Assembly: GCA_023151115.1 (NCBI GenBank)
Contig: JAKLJP010000003.1
Location: 282,708 to 346,707 of the forward strand
DNA length: 64,000 nucleotides
Source of the DNA: Anaerolineae bacterium
GTDB lineage: Bacteria; Chloroflexota; Anaerolineae; 4572-78; J111
Direction: 5' to 3'
Made by a program: the position numbers and the translations under genes. Every line of letters starts with the position of its first letter. Within the stretch, counting starts at the first letter, position 1. Positions 8,743 to 17,980 of the stretch are shown piece by piece. Below the pieces are notes generated by a model, which saw only the letters and a program-made list of their open reading frames with translations, searched no databases and had not been told where the DNA came from.

Positions 8743-8864
8743 ATTTAAGCTTTCGATCTACCAACGGTTTAACATTTGATAGAAGTTGACAGGAAAGCAA
8801 CTTGTACCCATGATGGGGGCAACGGCCAGCAAGCGGCTAAATTGGCCGAGAAAGCAGCCCCATC

Positions 8865-9715
8865 ATGAGCAAAATTCCGACCAAATTGACCGAGAAACAG
8901 TTTATGGAACACATTGAGCCCTACTTGAGCCAGGCTAAACGAGGGTTTACCTGTCAAATTCCGCGTTACAAGGTGTTCAACTATATTCTGTACTGGCTGC
9001 ATACGGGCTGCCAGTGGGAAGAAATCCCGATTGCCTCTGTACCAGGGTCAGAAAAAAAGAAATCAGCTACAGTGCCATCTACCTCCACTTTTCTCACTGG
9101 AGCCACGATGGGGGTCTGAAAAAAGTCTGGCAACAGAGTATCTTGACCATCCGGGACGATCTGAATTTGTCTGCACTCAATTTGGATGGCACGCATAGTT
9201 TAGCCAAAAAAGGCGGGCAATCGGTCGCTTATCAAGGTCGCAAGAAAGGTAAAACCAGTAACATTTTGCCGATTATGGATGCCAAGGGCTATGTCGTGGC
9301 TTCGACTGGGATTATTGCCGGCAATCACAATGACGCCTACAACCTCAAACCTCACTTGCAAACGGCCTTTAAGGAGATGAAAGGGTTGGGTTTAGCCTTT
9401 CAAGGCGCTTACTTCAATGCCAATATGGGCTTTGACACCCGCGAAGCTCGTAAAACCTGCTTCAATCACGGGCTAATTCCCAACATTCCAGAGAACCCGC
9501 GTAACCGTAAGCAGACCAAACGGGGGCGGAAGCGCCTTTTCAACGCCGATGTCTATGATGGTCGTTTCTGTGCCGAACGCACCTTTGCCTGGGTGGACAA
9601 ATTCAAACGGTTGCTCATTCGCTTTGAAAGGTACGATGCTTGTTTTTTGGGTGCTCATTACATTGCCTTTACGATGATCAACCTACGTCACGTGTTAGCT
9701 AAAAAGCCTAAATGA
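8865..9715 (+). CDS. IS5-family transposase made by -1 frameshifting
   Basis: Two overlapping frames give one transposase: 8865-9119 (N-terminal helix-turn-helix, ending in the YWLHTGCQWEEIP block) and a -1 frame to 9715 (catalytic part, NLDGTHS to NLRHVLAKKPK). At 9053-9059 the zero frame reads A AAA AAG, a canonical slippery heptamer for programmed -1 frameshifting, so the split is probably normal for this element. The DDE-type core is visible: first Asp in NLDGTHS and Glu in AERTFAW. The second Asp position appears as Asn in FNANMGFD, where relatives usually have FNAD; if the alignment is right this copy may be inactive. Spliced length is about 283 residues, normal for the family. Confidence 0.82.
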
Positions 9716-9772
9716 GGCGTGAGCCTCATTGATTACGCCCCAAGAAAGATGAACGCTATCGGCCTGGCCCGG

Positions 9773-9849
9773 TACCGAATGTTAAAAATGTTAAAGACCA
9801 TTTTTCTGAGCTTTGCTCTTTTTCCGAGAGAAAAGTCTAAATGAGTTCA
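9773..9849 (-). repeat. right terminal inverted repeat of the IS
   Basis: Reverse-complement partner of 8666-8742, ending ATGAGTTCA at 9849. Confidence 0.75.
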
Positions 9850-9958
9850 TTCAAAGAATATCATCAAAGCGTTGTGAAGTACAGGTAGATTACCTCCATA
9901 TTTGCTGATAATTTGAGGAGGTTTTTGAGGACAAAGACCAATTTTTAACAAAAGAATT

Positions 9959-9987
9959 TTCATTCCAGGCCACCTTTCTGCTATAAT
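9959..9987 (+). promoter_or_regulatory. candidate promoter for the VWA-FHA/kinase/phosphatase operon
   Basis: A perfect -10 TATAAT lies at 9982-9987. The -35 at 17-nt spacing (TTCATT, 9959-9964) matches only 3 of 6. Transcription would start near 9994, leaving a leader of about 190 nt that contains the 10067-10123 palindrome. Confidence 0.45.
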
Positions 9988-10066
9988 GAGCAAAGCTAGT
10001 GCCGATGCTGACCTCTACCTCTTTGTTTATCCCCTACTTCGACACATCATCCCGGATAAAAATGGA

Positions 10067-10123
10067 GTGAGGAAGCGAGAATAAGAGAATAATAAGAATT
10101 TTCTCGTCCGCTTCCGTCTCCTC
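10067..10123. repeat. palindromic short-word repeat in the leader of the VWA-FHA gene
   Basis: The left arm (gaggaagcgagaataagaga) pairs imperfectly with the right arm (ttctcgtccgcttcc...ctcctc). It lies about 60 bp before the start codon at 10186 and would be part of the 5' untranslated RNA. Confidence 0.55.
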
Positions 10124-10185
10124 AGAGCCGAAGGCCCCCTAGGGGCGAGTCACTGCATCTTTATAGAGGAGGTTATTAGGCATTC

Positions 10186-12381
10186 ATGATCAGCCGAAAG
10201 ATGCCGCTCGTTTTGCTTCTGCTGGTGTTGGTTGGTCTCCTGGGGCCGGGTGCTGCCTACGCCCAAACACCAGCCAACGTTATTGTAATTTATCCGGCCG
10301 CTGAACCCCAAGCCGACAGCATGGCCTTGAGTGTATTTTTTGTCATCACCGATGAACTGGGCCGGCCTATCTCCCGCCCGGGGATCGACTCGGTGGAGAT
10401 AGAACTGCTAGGCGGCGGCGATAACGCGCCGGTCGAGGCCAAATTTTCAGACCCCCAAACCCCTTTTTACATTGCCCTGGTCCTCGATGCCAGTGGCAGC
10501 ATGGCCAACATGATGCCCGGCGTCCGTGAAGCCGCCCAATCTGCCGTTGACAGCGCCCCGCCGGGGGCTAATATTGCCGTTATTAAATTTAATGAACTGG
10601 CTATTGAAGACGATCTGACCATCATCGAACCTTTCACCGAGGACCCGGTGTTGGTTAAAGGGGCCATTAATGCTGTCGAATCGGACCCTAATGCCCCCAC
10701 CTGCCTCTACAATGCCCTCTATAAATCTATTGAACTGCTCGATGAGGCCACTCAAAAACCCCAGGAACGTCAGGCCATTATTCTCTTTACCGACGGCAAA
10801 GATGAGCGAGCCGACGGCACCCCGTGCAGCCAGCGCAAGTACGACGATGTAATCAATCGAGCTACCCGCGCCCTGCCCATTACCCCTATCCATACCATCG
10901 GCCTGTGCGCCGACGACGCTTGCAGCAATCTCAGAAAAGAAGAACTGCGCAGCATGGCCAAGGAAACCTCGGCCTTTGCGGCTACGGGCAGCCAGGATAA
11001 TATGAGCGAGGTCTTCCGCGAAATTATGGAGGGCTTGAGCAGCCAGTTAGTGGCGCGGGCTAATGTTTACGCCCGGCAAGGGGATAACCAGGCTGCCCTC
11101 AGCATCAAGCTGCAAGACAATGAAGTGCCGCTGACCACTACCTTTAGTTTCTTTTCACCCCAAGATTACAACGCTCCGCCGCCTCCGGCCAACGCCCAGA
11201 TTTCTAACCTGGTTTATGATCAGGCCCAAGATATTTACACCGTCGCTATGAGCGTTACCAGCCCGGAGACGCTCCAAAAAGTGGTGGTCGAGCTGTGGGA
11301 TGAAAAGAGCGGCACCCAACTTCCACCCGCGCAGGAGTTTGAAAATCCGGAGGCCACCCTGCAATTTGAACGCCACACCGACGATCTGGTAGCCGGACGC
11401 GAATATAGTTTTCGGGTTAAAGCGGTTGATCAAGAAGGCTTCCTGATTACTATCGGCGAGGAAGGCGAAACAATCCTGGCTAAACAAACTTTTGTCTACG
11501 AACCGCCGCCGCCGCCGCCGCCCGAGGTTATCATCAAATCTGTCCAGGCCGATTTTGAGGCCAAGCGCCTTTTTGTTGACCTGGAAAGTCGGAACGTAGG
11601 CGAGATTACAAGCTATGAGGGTTTTATTGTGGATAAAGAAACCGGGGCCGGCATTTACGAATTTGGGCCGACCCTTTTCCCCGGCAACCGGATCGAAGAG
11701 CAATTGCCTCAAAGCATCGAACAAGCCGGGGAACCTCGCAGCTACGTCATCAATCTGACCCTGATTCCCAAAGAGGGGCCACCCATAAAGCTGTTGCAGC
11801 CTTACGAGTTCAAGGCAGTCCCGCCCCCGCCGCCCGGTCTCATGGTCAGGGTGGGGCAAGCGTTGCAGAACCCGGCCATATTGATTAGCATCTTTGTCAT
11901 CATTTTATGCACCGTTGGTTTGGTGATTTACTTGAACCGGCCGGCCAAAAAAGAAGCTCTCTTGTCGCCGCTGCCCCGGCCGCCAATAGACCACACCATG
12001 ATTAGCGGCCCCAGCGTCGAAGCGCCGCAGCCTCAGCCCCGGCAACAGCCATCCGTTCAACCTCCGCCGCCGCGCCTGAGCCTTGAGGTTTTAGAGACAC
12101 CCGGCGCTCCCCCGGAAAGGAAAAAAGTAATTACCACCTTTCCGTTTGTTATTGGCCGCGACGGCGCTAATTTCAATATCCCCGGCGATCAGACCCTCTC
12201 CCGGCAGCACGTAGAAATTTCTGTGCGCGGTAACAAATTCTTTATCACCGATCTGGAGAGCCGGAATGGAACCTATATCGGTCAGACCCGCCTGCCGCCG
12301 CGAACACCCACCCCATTGGGCAACGGGTCTATTGTGCGGCTGGGGCACCGCACCCAACTTAAACTTGATCCTCAAGTATGA
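10186..12381 (+). CDS. secreted/membrane VWA domain protein with cytoplasmic C-terminal FHA domain
   Basis: This 731-residue protein starts with a signal peptide (hydrophobic residues 7-20, AYAQ cleavage region near 27). A von Willebrand A domain follows, with an intact metal site: DASGS at 101-105 and LFTDG further on. Then come a fibronectin-like region with Pro runs, a transmembrane helix at about 562-583, a Pro-rich linker and a C-terminal FHA domain (about 650-725; GRDG, SRQH, SRNGT). Topology places VWA outside and FHA inside, where it can bind phosphothreonine. It is the first gene of an operon with a second VWA-FHA protein, a Ser/Thr kinase and a PP2C phosphatase, so the FHA ligand is probably made by that kinase. 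A strong GAGGAGG precedes the start. The role in secretion or adhesion is inferred from context. Confidence 0.88.
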   Translation: MISRKMPLVLLLLVLVGLLGPGAAYAQTPANVIVIYPAAEPQADSMALSVFFVITDELGRPISRPGIDSVEIELLGGGDNAPVEAKFSDPQTPFYIALVLDASGSMANMMPGVREAAQSAVDSAPPGANIAVIKFNELAIEDDLTIIEPFTEDPVLVKGAINAVESDPNAPTCLYNALYKSIELLDEATQKPQERQAIILFTDGKDERADGTPCSQRKYDDVINRATRALPITPIHTIGLCADDACSNLRKEELRSMAKETSAFAATGSQDNMSEVFREIMEGLSSQLVARANVYARQGDNQAALSIKLQDNEVPLTTTFSFFSPQDYNAPPPPANAQISNLVYDQAQDIYTVAMSVTSPETLQKVVVELWDEKSGTQLPPAQEFENPEATLQFERHTDDLVAGREYSFRVKAVDQEGFLITIGEEGETILAKQTFVYEPPPPPPPEVIIKSVQADFEAKRLFVDLESRNVGEITSYEGFIVDKETGAGIYEFGPTLFPGNRIEEQLPQSIEQAGEPRSYVINLTLIPKEGPPIKLLQPYEFKAVPPPPPGLMVRVGQALQNPAILISIFVIILCTVGLVIYLNRPAKKEALLSPLPRPPIDHTMISGPSVEAPQPQPRQQPSVQPPPPRLSLEVLETPGAPPERKKVITTFPFVIGRDGANFNIPGDQTLSRQHVEISVRGNKFFITDLESRNGTYIGQTRLPPRTPTPLGNGSIVRLGHRTQLKLDPQV

Positions 12382-12434
12382 ATTGTCGCTACCCAACAAG
12401 GCTCCCAAGAAACACCCTGTTTCTTACTTCGTAA

Positions 12435-12467
12435 AGACCTTACAGGTTTTGAAAACCTGTAAGGTCT
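12435..12467. repeat. perfect 16-bp palindrome between the two VWA-FHA genes
   Basis: AGACCTTACAGGTTTT is followed by its exact complement around a single central G. No T-run follows, so it is not a standard terminator. It could be a transcript-processing hairpin, tuning expression of the downstream genes, or a dispersed palindromic repeat. Confidence 0.7.
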
Positions 12468-12490
12468 GGATTAGCTACTGAGAAACGATC

Positions 12491-14512
12491 ATGGTTCGAT
12501 CAAGCCGCTTTGTTCTAGCCCTGTTCAGCCTAACCTGCGCTGCTGCGTTTTTGTGGGCGCCGGCCCAGGCTCAATCAACCATTGCCAAAGTCATCATCAC
12601 CCATATTGAGGCCAAAGCCGAGGAAACGGGCGAGGTGCTGGTCTCGGCCATTGTTTCAGTTTTAGATGAGGCCGGACAGCCGGTTGCCGGGCTGACCGCC
12701 GCAGACTTTACCCTCTCCGAAAACAATTTGCCGCTTGCCGAGCAGCTATTAACCCTCTCGGCAGCAACTGATCCTCTGCATGTGATCTTGCTTATTGATA
12801 GCAGCAGCCGGATGGCCCAGCCAGACAACTCCACCGGGGTCCGCGCCTTGGATACGGCCAAAGATGCCGCCACCGCTTTTGTTGAAGCATTGAAAGACGG
12901 CGATCAGGTGGCCGTTTACGATTTCGACAGTCAAGTCCGCCATCAACAGGAATTTACCTACGATCATAATCTGGCCATTGATCAGGGTATCCATAGGTTA
13001 GAGGTCGGCCAGGCCGAAACTGCCTGCCTGCTGGATGCCTTGTTGCAAATTATGGATGCCTCGGCCTCCCTGCCGCCCGACCCGCGCGTGATTGTTGCCC
13101 TCACCGGCAGCCCGGGAGATGAAACTTGCCCTGGCGCTACTGTAGACGACGTGCTGGAAGCGGCCACCACGCCCGGTAATTCCAGCACTATCTTTGTGGC
13201 CGGCTTTGGTAACGATCTTAACCAGGAAGAACTGACGCGGCTGGGTGATGGCAGCGGCGGGCGCACTTTATTGGCCCCCAACTCCGCCAACCTGACCGAT
13301 CTTTTAAGGACCATCACGATACAGCTCAACCATCAATACAAACTCAGCTACCCCAGCCAGGCGCCGCCCGGTTTAGCCCGAATAATTATTTTTGAGAAAA
13401 GCTCAGAGCAGTCGGACCGCCGCCAGGTATTGATACCCGCGCCGATTGAGTCAACACCAACTCCGCTGCCCCAATTTACCATTGACCTGACCATCGAACC
13501 GCCGGTGGGAAACACTCTACTGGTCAAAGTAGATATTCCGCCGGAGGTAGACCTGGCCAGCACGGAACTTTACCTTAATAACAAATTGGTTGAAAAGATT
13601 GTGGCCGCTCCCTTTGACCAATTTGAAGTCAATATCAATGAACTGGGTTCAGGCAAGCACAGTGTTCGGGTGGAAGCGGTGGATAAAAAGGGGGTAACTG
13701 CCTCAAAAGAGGCTCAATTAACGCTGACAATACCGCCCACCCCAGTCCCAACGATACCGCCCACACCCCAGCCGGTCGTCATCCCCGATGCGCCCCCCGC
13801 CGCCGGCTCGGGTCTCAACATCTCAAGGCTGGCCCTGGTCTTGATTATTGTCGGTCTGGTACTCTTGCTGATTCTGATTGGCCTGGTGGGGTATCTGCTC
13901 TTTTTCTACGCCAAACGCCCGCTGGCGCAGCGTGTCCCACCTGCTCCGCCGCCCACCCCGGTGAGTCCTATGATTACGGTAGATGACGAAACTACAGGCT
14001 ACCCGGCTCAAACCCGCGTTGATCCAGATGAAACGATGATTGATACCGTCGAGCCATTGAAAAAGGTGAGCCGTGCGCCTCGCCAGGCCGGGCTGGCTGT
14101 CCTGGCCGGCCATCAAGCCCTGGCACAAACCAGGTTTGATCTGGACAAAGCCGAAGTTAAAATTGGCCGCAATCACAAAGGGGTGGTTAACGATATTGCC
14201 ATTGAAGATCGAGAGGTTTCCCGATCGCACGCTCGAATCATCCGCCGGAACGGGCAATATTTTATTCAGGACCTCGGCTCAGCCACCGGCACAAGCGTCA
14301 ATGGGGTCAGGCTTAACGCTTCTCAAGAGATACTGCTTAAAAATGGGGCTGAAATTGCCATCGGCCCCAAAGTAAAATTTCAATTTTTCTCTGCGCCCGT
14401 CGCCTTGGGCAATGTCACCCTGGACGATTCGGGCGATGATGAGTTTCGAACCGTGGAAGATGGCGGCGACGACCCCCACGCAACCTTATTTGATTATGAT
14501 CCTAGAACATAA
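12491..14512 (+). CDS. VWA-FHA membrane protein with degenerate metal site
   Basis: The 673-residue product has the same layout as its upstream neighbour. A signal peptide (to about residue 28, APAQAQ) is followed by a VWA-like domain, a Thr/Pro linker, a strong transmembrane helix (about 447-470) and a C-terminal FHA domain (about 555-620; IGRNHKG, SRSHARI, GTSVNG). The VWA metal site is altered: the first loop reads DSSSR instead of DxSxS, and the later LTDG is LTGS, so Mg2+ binding is doubtful. It may be a ligand-binding or structural partner of the first VWA-FHA protein. It lies about 110 bp after that gene, across a palindrome, and only 14 bp before the kinase gene, suggesting co-expression. 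Confidence 0.87.
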   Translation: MVRSSRFVLALFSLTCAAAFLWAPAQAQSTIAKVIITHIEAKAEETGEVLVSAIVSVLDEAGQPVAGLTAADFTLSENNLPLAEQLLTLSAATDPLHVILLIDSSSRMAQPDNSTGVRALDTAKDAATAFVEALKDGDQVAVYDFDSQVRHQQEFTYDHNLAIDQGIHRLEVGQAETACLLDALLQIMDASASLPPDPRVIVALTGSPGDETCPGATVDDVLEAATTPGNSSTIFVAGFGNDLNQEELTRLGDGSGGRTLLAPNSANLTDLLRTITIQLNHQYKLSYPSQAPPGLARIIIFEKSSEQSDRRQVLIPAPIESTPTPLPQFTIDLTIEPPVGNTLLVKVDIPPEVDLASTELYLNNKLVEKIVAAPFDQFEVNINELGSGKHSVRVEAVDKKGVTASKEAQLTLTIPPTPVPTIPPTPQPVVIPDAPPAAGSGLNISRLALVLIIVGLVLLLILIGLVGYLLFFYAKRPLAQRVPPAPPPTPVSPMITVDDETTGYPAQTRVDPDETMIDTVEPLKKVSRAPRQAGLAVLAGHQALAQTRFDLDKAEVKIGRNHKGVVNDIAIEDREVSRSHARIIRRNGQYFIQDLGSATGTSVNGVRLNASQEILLKNGAEIAIGPKVKFQFFSAPVALGNVTLDDSGDDEFRTVEDGGDDPHATLFDYDPRT

Positions 14513-14526
14513 CCGAGAACCGGCCC

Positions 14527-16212
14527 ATGTACCGATGGTGTTCCCGCTGCAACGAAAAGCGCCGTGATGGAGAAATTACCTGCCAGGTCTGCCAGCACAG
14601 CACCGATATTGAGCTGGACATCAATGATACCTTACGTATTGACAGCAGACGCGAATTTGTAGTTAAAAAGCAGCTTTCTCATTACACCGATGCCGGCATG
14701 TCGGCGGTTTACCTGGCCGTGCGCAAAGATAAGCCGGCCATGTTTGGGGCGATCAAAGTAGCCAAATCGAATCGGGTTCAGGCACTCGAGCGTGAGGCTG
14801 AACAACTGCAAAAACTCAAGCACGATCATATTATTCGTCTGGTTCATCCTGAACAAGCACTCTGGCAAGATCATAAAGATAACAGCACGCTGCACTTTTT
14901 TGCGTTGGAGTACATGGATGGCGGCACCCTCAAAGATAAACTCAGCCAAAAAAAGAAGCTCTCGCTCGACGAGGCGGCCCCCATCATCCTGGCGGTGGGC
15001 AGCGCCCTGGCCTATGCTCACCGGAACGGCTTTGTGCATCTGGATGTCAAACCGGCCAATATTTTATTTAGCAGCGATGGCCGGATTGTCCTTTCTGACT
15101 TTGGCATTTCACGCGATTTTTTGCAGGCTCATGACCTGAAAAAACGGGTCGGGACGCTGTTTTATAACAGCCCGGAGCAATTGACCGAGAACCCGGTCCA
15201 CAGCCACAAAGCCGATATTTATGCCCTGGGAATTATCATGTATGAAATGCTGGTTGGCCCCGAACGTTTTCGCCAGCAGCGCAGTTCGAGTTCAAGCAAA
15301 AGCGATAGCCAACCTTCCGGCGGGGCCAAACTAACTCCAAAACCGGCAAGCAGCCTGGCCCATCTGCCACCGCCGCGTAAAGTTGAGCCGCGCATACCAC
15401 GGGCGGTGGAACGAGTTCTACTTAAGGCCATTGCCGAAAATCCGGCTGATCGTTACGATAATGTAGATGCCATGCTTAGCGAATTGACCCTGGCCCTGGC
15501 GCAGCCGCCGGAACAAAAAAAATGGCTTTTACTGCTGGCCGGGGCCGGTATTCTGGCGGCGATGGGATTGATCGGCTTGGGGCTTTTCATCTTTATGTCG
15601 CGTCGAACCTCGACCGTGACGGTTACAACAGCTACGTCCACCGCCACCGCTGAGGTTGTGGTCGCAGCCGCCACACCGCAGCCGGGGATCATCATCGTGG
15701 CCTCAGCTACACCAAAACCTACGGTTAAGCTGGCCGAGCAATCGAACGATACAATCATCCAACCACCAACAGCGACCCGCCGGCCAACTACTACTCCAAC
15801 CCCAGCGCGAGCCAAACCAACCCCCGCCAATGTAGTTGTCCTTGATGGCTTCATCGAATTGGTGGCCCCGGCCGACAATATTCAGGTTGGCGAAGCGGTG
15901 GAATTTCAGTGGAAATGGCGCGAAAACAAAGGCTGCCAGCCGCCGCCAGCAGGATACGCCTTTGAGATTAGAGTCTGGCCCGACAATAACACCTCCCCGC
16001 CGATGGGTGCAATGGATGCCGGGGCCGAAAAATCCCAGATCAACTGCGATCCGGACAGCGGAGTCCATTCTTTTGTTATTGGCAAAATTCGTGATGTCCC
16101 CGGCGCAAAAGGGTTGTCAGCAGGTCGGCTGCGTTGGGATGTCGCTATAGTCCAGGTTGATCCTTACCAACCCATCATCATGCCCGCTACATTCCGCACG
16201 TTTTTCTATTGA
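14527..16212 (+). CDS. transmembrane Ser/Thr protein kinase with N-terminal zinc ribbon and ectodomain
   Basis: A 561-residue protein. Residues 5-22 hold a zinc-ribbon pattern (C5, C8, C19, C22). The kinase domain (about 40-325) has AIKV (Lys), HLDVKPANILF with the catalytic Asp kept, SDFGIS and an SPE motif, so it should be active. A transmembrane helix (about 332-358) is followed by a Thr/Pro-rich stalk and an extracellular domain (about 440-561) with two Cys that could pair. The same ectodomain type ends the PP2C phosphatase encoded 51 bp downstream. Likely substrates are the FHA ligands or the secretion machinery. It shares the zinc ribbon plus kinase layout with the pseudokinase at 5750-6844, pointing to a common origin. 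Confidence 0.92.
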   Translation: MYRWCSRCNEKRRDGEITCQVCQHSTDIELDINDTLRIDSRREFVVKKQLSHYTDAGMSAVYLAVRKDKPAMFGAIKVAKSNRVQALEREAEQLQKLKHDHIIRLVHPEQALWQDHKDNSTLHFFALEYMDGGTLKDKLSQKKKLSLDEAAPIILAVGSALAYAHRNGFVHLDVKPANILFSSDGRIVLSDFGISRDFLQAHDLKKRVGTLFYNSPEQLTENPVHSHKADIYALGIIMYEMLVGPERFRQQRSSSSSKSDSQPSGGAKLTPKPASSLAHLPPPRKVEPRIPRAVERVLLKAIAENPADRYDNVDAMLSELTLALAQPPEQKKWLLLLAGAGILAAMGLIGLGLFIFMSRRTSTVTVTTATSTATAEVVVAAATPQPGIIIVASATPKPTVKLAEQSNDTIIQPPTATRRPTTTPTPARAKPTPANVVVLDGFIELVAPADNIQVGEAVEFQWKWRENKGCQPPPAGYAFEIRVWPDNNTSPPMGAMDAGAEKSQINCDPDSGVHSFVIGKIRDVPGAKGLSAGRLRWDVAIVQVDPYQPIIMPATFRTFFY

Positions 16213-16263
16213 TCAAGGCCGCCGCAGCGCCAAATTTCGGCTGGGGCAAGGGTGAGAGCGTTT

Positions 16264-17895
16264 ATGAATGTCAGGTTTGATTACGAGTCGAATATAGGCC
16301 AAAAACGCCAGATTAACGAGGACAGTTTTTGGCCGCAGACACACTCCCATGAGCACTCACCCAATGACCCTTACGGCATGTTGTTTGTTGTGGCCGATGG
16401 TATGGGCGGGCATGGGGCCGGCGATATCGCCAGCGCCCTGGCCGTGGCCGAAATATCCCGGCTTTACTATAGTCTGGGCGAAGAATATGCCGATATCGGC
16501 CAACGGCTGCAACTGGCCTTCCAGGAAGCGCACCAAAAAATTTGTCAGGTAGCGGCCCAATCGCCCGCTACGGAAAACATGGGCGCCACCGCGGTGGCAG
16601 CGGTGGTCAAATATGATGAATTTAAACACCAGGGCGAAGCGTGGCTCGCCTGGGCCGGCGATAGCCGTATTTACCTGCTGCGGCGCGGTCAATTGCGGCA
16701 GCTCAGCCGGGATCACTCACGAGTTTGGCCGCTCATCGAGGCCGGGCAAATTAGCTGGGATGAACTGCGCTTTCATCCCGACCGCTCCCGCGTGACCAAT
16801 GCGCTCACGGCCCGCCGAGCGGATGTCTATCCAGAGATTGAGTGGACTTCTCTAAAACCGGGAGATCAATTACTGCTCTGCTCCGACGGTCTCAGCGGCG
16901 AAGTTCGGCCCGAAGAAATAGCCCAAATTTTAAAAACATACCCGCCAGAGCAGGCAGTCCAGCGCTTGATTGAAAGGGCCAATGCGCCCAAACAATTCAA
17001 TCGAAATGGGCAAATTGTCACCCTGGAAGGCGGCAACGACAATATTACCTCCATCGTTATTACCATCCCCAGCCGCACCGATCAAACTGCCGTGATGTCG
17101 TCGCCGCCGACACTGGTTCAACAGCCGGCTGTCTCACCACCATCTCGACGGTTGGGCCTGGTCGTTGGCGTTATCTTGGTCTTGCTACTGGTGCTGGGAG
17201 GGGGCGGCTTATATTTTGTTTTCTCCAATGAGGGAACTGGCAAAGTCGCGGTTCGAGCCACGCCCACCCCTTTACCCTTTACCGCCACATCCTCGCCAGA
17301 ACAAAACTCAATTATTATCGCGGTGGAGGCTGAGGGAGAGCAAGTTATCTTCACCCCCACGCTTGAACCTGCTTCAACTTCACCAAAGCTGCCGTCCGAG
17401 GCGCTCGAAACCCGCCTGCCGACGGTCACGCGAGGCCCCCTCGCTTCTCCTACCGCCCCGCCCACTACCACCCCTTTTCCTCTGCCAACGGCTACAGCTA
17501 CCCCTATCGTGACCCCAACCTTGGAACCCACCCCCATTCTGCTTGAACCTGAACCGGACGAAGCCGGCCTGATCCAATACGACGCCAGCCGGGAAATTAA
17601 GTTTGTCTGGCAATGGCCGGGGGAATTAAGCGATGATCTTAGTTTTGAAATTCGGGTTGGGTTAGCGGGTAAAGCTCGAGTGGGCGCGCACGACGCCCGG
17701 CTCTTGAGGCAAGAGCCTACTTTTCAGCGTTTGGACGATCACAAATATACGGTTACGCTAGTTTTAAGCAGGGCCACCGGCGTAACCCGCACCGCCTCCG
17801 ATTATTTCTGGTCGGTGGGTGTGGTCCAAATTGAGCCGGAGTATGAGTTGAAAATAGAATCCGCAGCCCGCCAGATTAGCCTGGTTGTCCCTTAG
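16264..17895 (+). CDS. PP2C-type Ser/Thr phosphatase with transmembrane helix and ectodomain
   Basis: The catalytic domain (about residues 1-270) shows the PPM motifs in order: NEDSF, FVVADGMGGHGAG, WAGDSRIYLLR, LLLCSDGLSG and GGNDNITSI, with the metal-binding Asps present. A transmembrane helix (about 297-320) leads to a Thr/Pro-rich stalk and a C-terminal ectodomain (about 435-543) that resembles the one on the upstream kinase (FxWxW, FEIRV, GAxDA). It should reverse the kinase at 14527. ATG 16264 is preferred because AAGGGTGAG precedes it; a GTG at 16252 would add four residues. It is the last gene of the operon; the next genes are on the other strand. Confidence 0.9.
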   Translation: MNVRFDYESNIGQKRQINEDSFWPQTHSHEHSPNDPYGMLFVVADGMGGHGAGDIASALAVAEISRLYYSLGEEYADIGQRLQLAFQEAHQKICQVAAQSPATENMGATAVAAVVKYDEFKHQGEAWLAWAGDSRIYLLRRGQLRQLSRDHSRVWPLIEAGQISWDELRFHPDRSRVTNALTARRADVYPEIEWTSLKPGDQLLLCSDGLSGEVRPEEIAQILKTYPPEQAVQRLIERANAPKQFNRNGQIVTLEGGNDNITSIVITIPSRTDQTAVMSSPPTLVQQPAVSPPSRRLGLVVGVILVLLLVLGGGGLYFVFSNEGTGKVAVRATPTPLPFTATSSPEQNSIIIAVEAEGEQVIFTPTLEPASTSPKLPSEALETRLPTVTRGPLASPTAPPTTTPFPLPTATATPIVTPTLEPTPILLEPEPDEAGLIQYDASREIKFVWQWPGELSDDLSFEIRVGLAGKARVGAHDARLLRQEPTFQRLDDHKYTVTLVLSRATGVTRTASDYFWSVGVVQIEPEYELKIESAARQISLVVP

Positions 17896-17980
17896 ACAGG
17901 AGATAGCGCAAGCAATCCAAAGGGGAAGTAAGGCTACACGAGCGGTAGCGCTGCCCCAGGCTAATTACGGTTTACGGTTA

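Larger units (their letters stand above)
8666..9849 (+). mobile_element. IS5-family-like insertion sequence with long imperfect terminal inverted repeats
   Basis: A transposase gene is enclosed by terminal inverted repeats of about 77 nt (8666-8742 and 9773-9849). They align without gaps at roughly 60 of 77 positions; the outer 9 nt (TGAACTCAT) and the inner CATTTTTAAC block are identical. No convincing target-site duplication was found, which suggests an old copy. The element separates the WXG100-like operon from the VWA-FHA genes. Confidence 0.8.
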
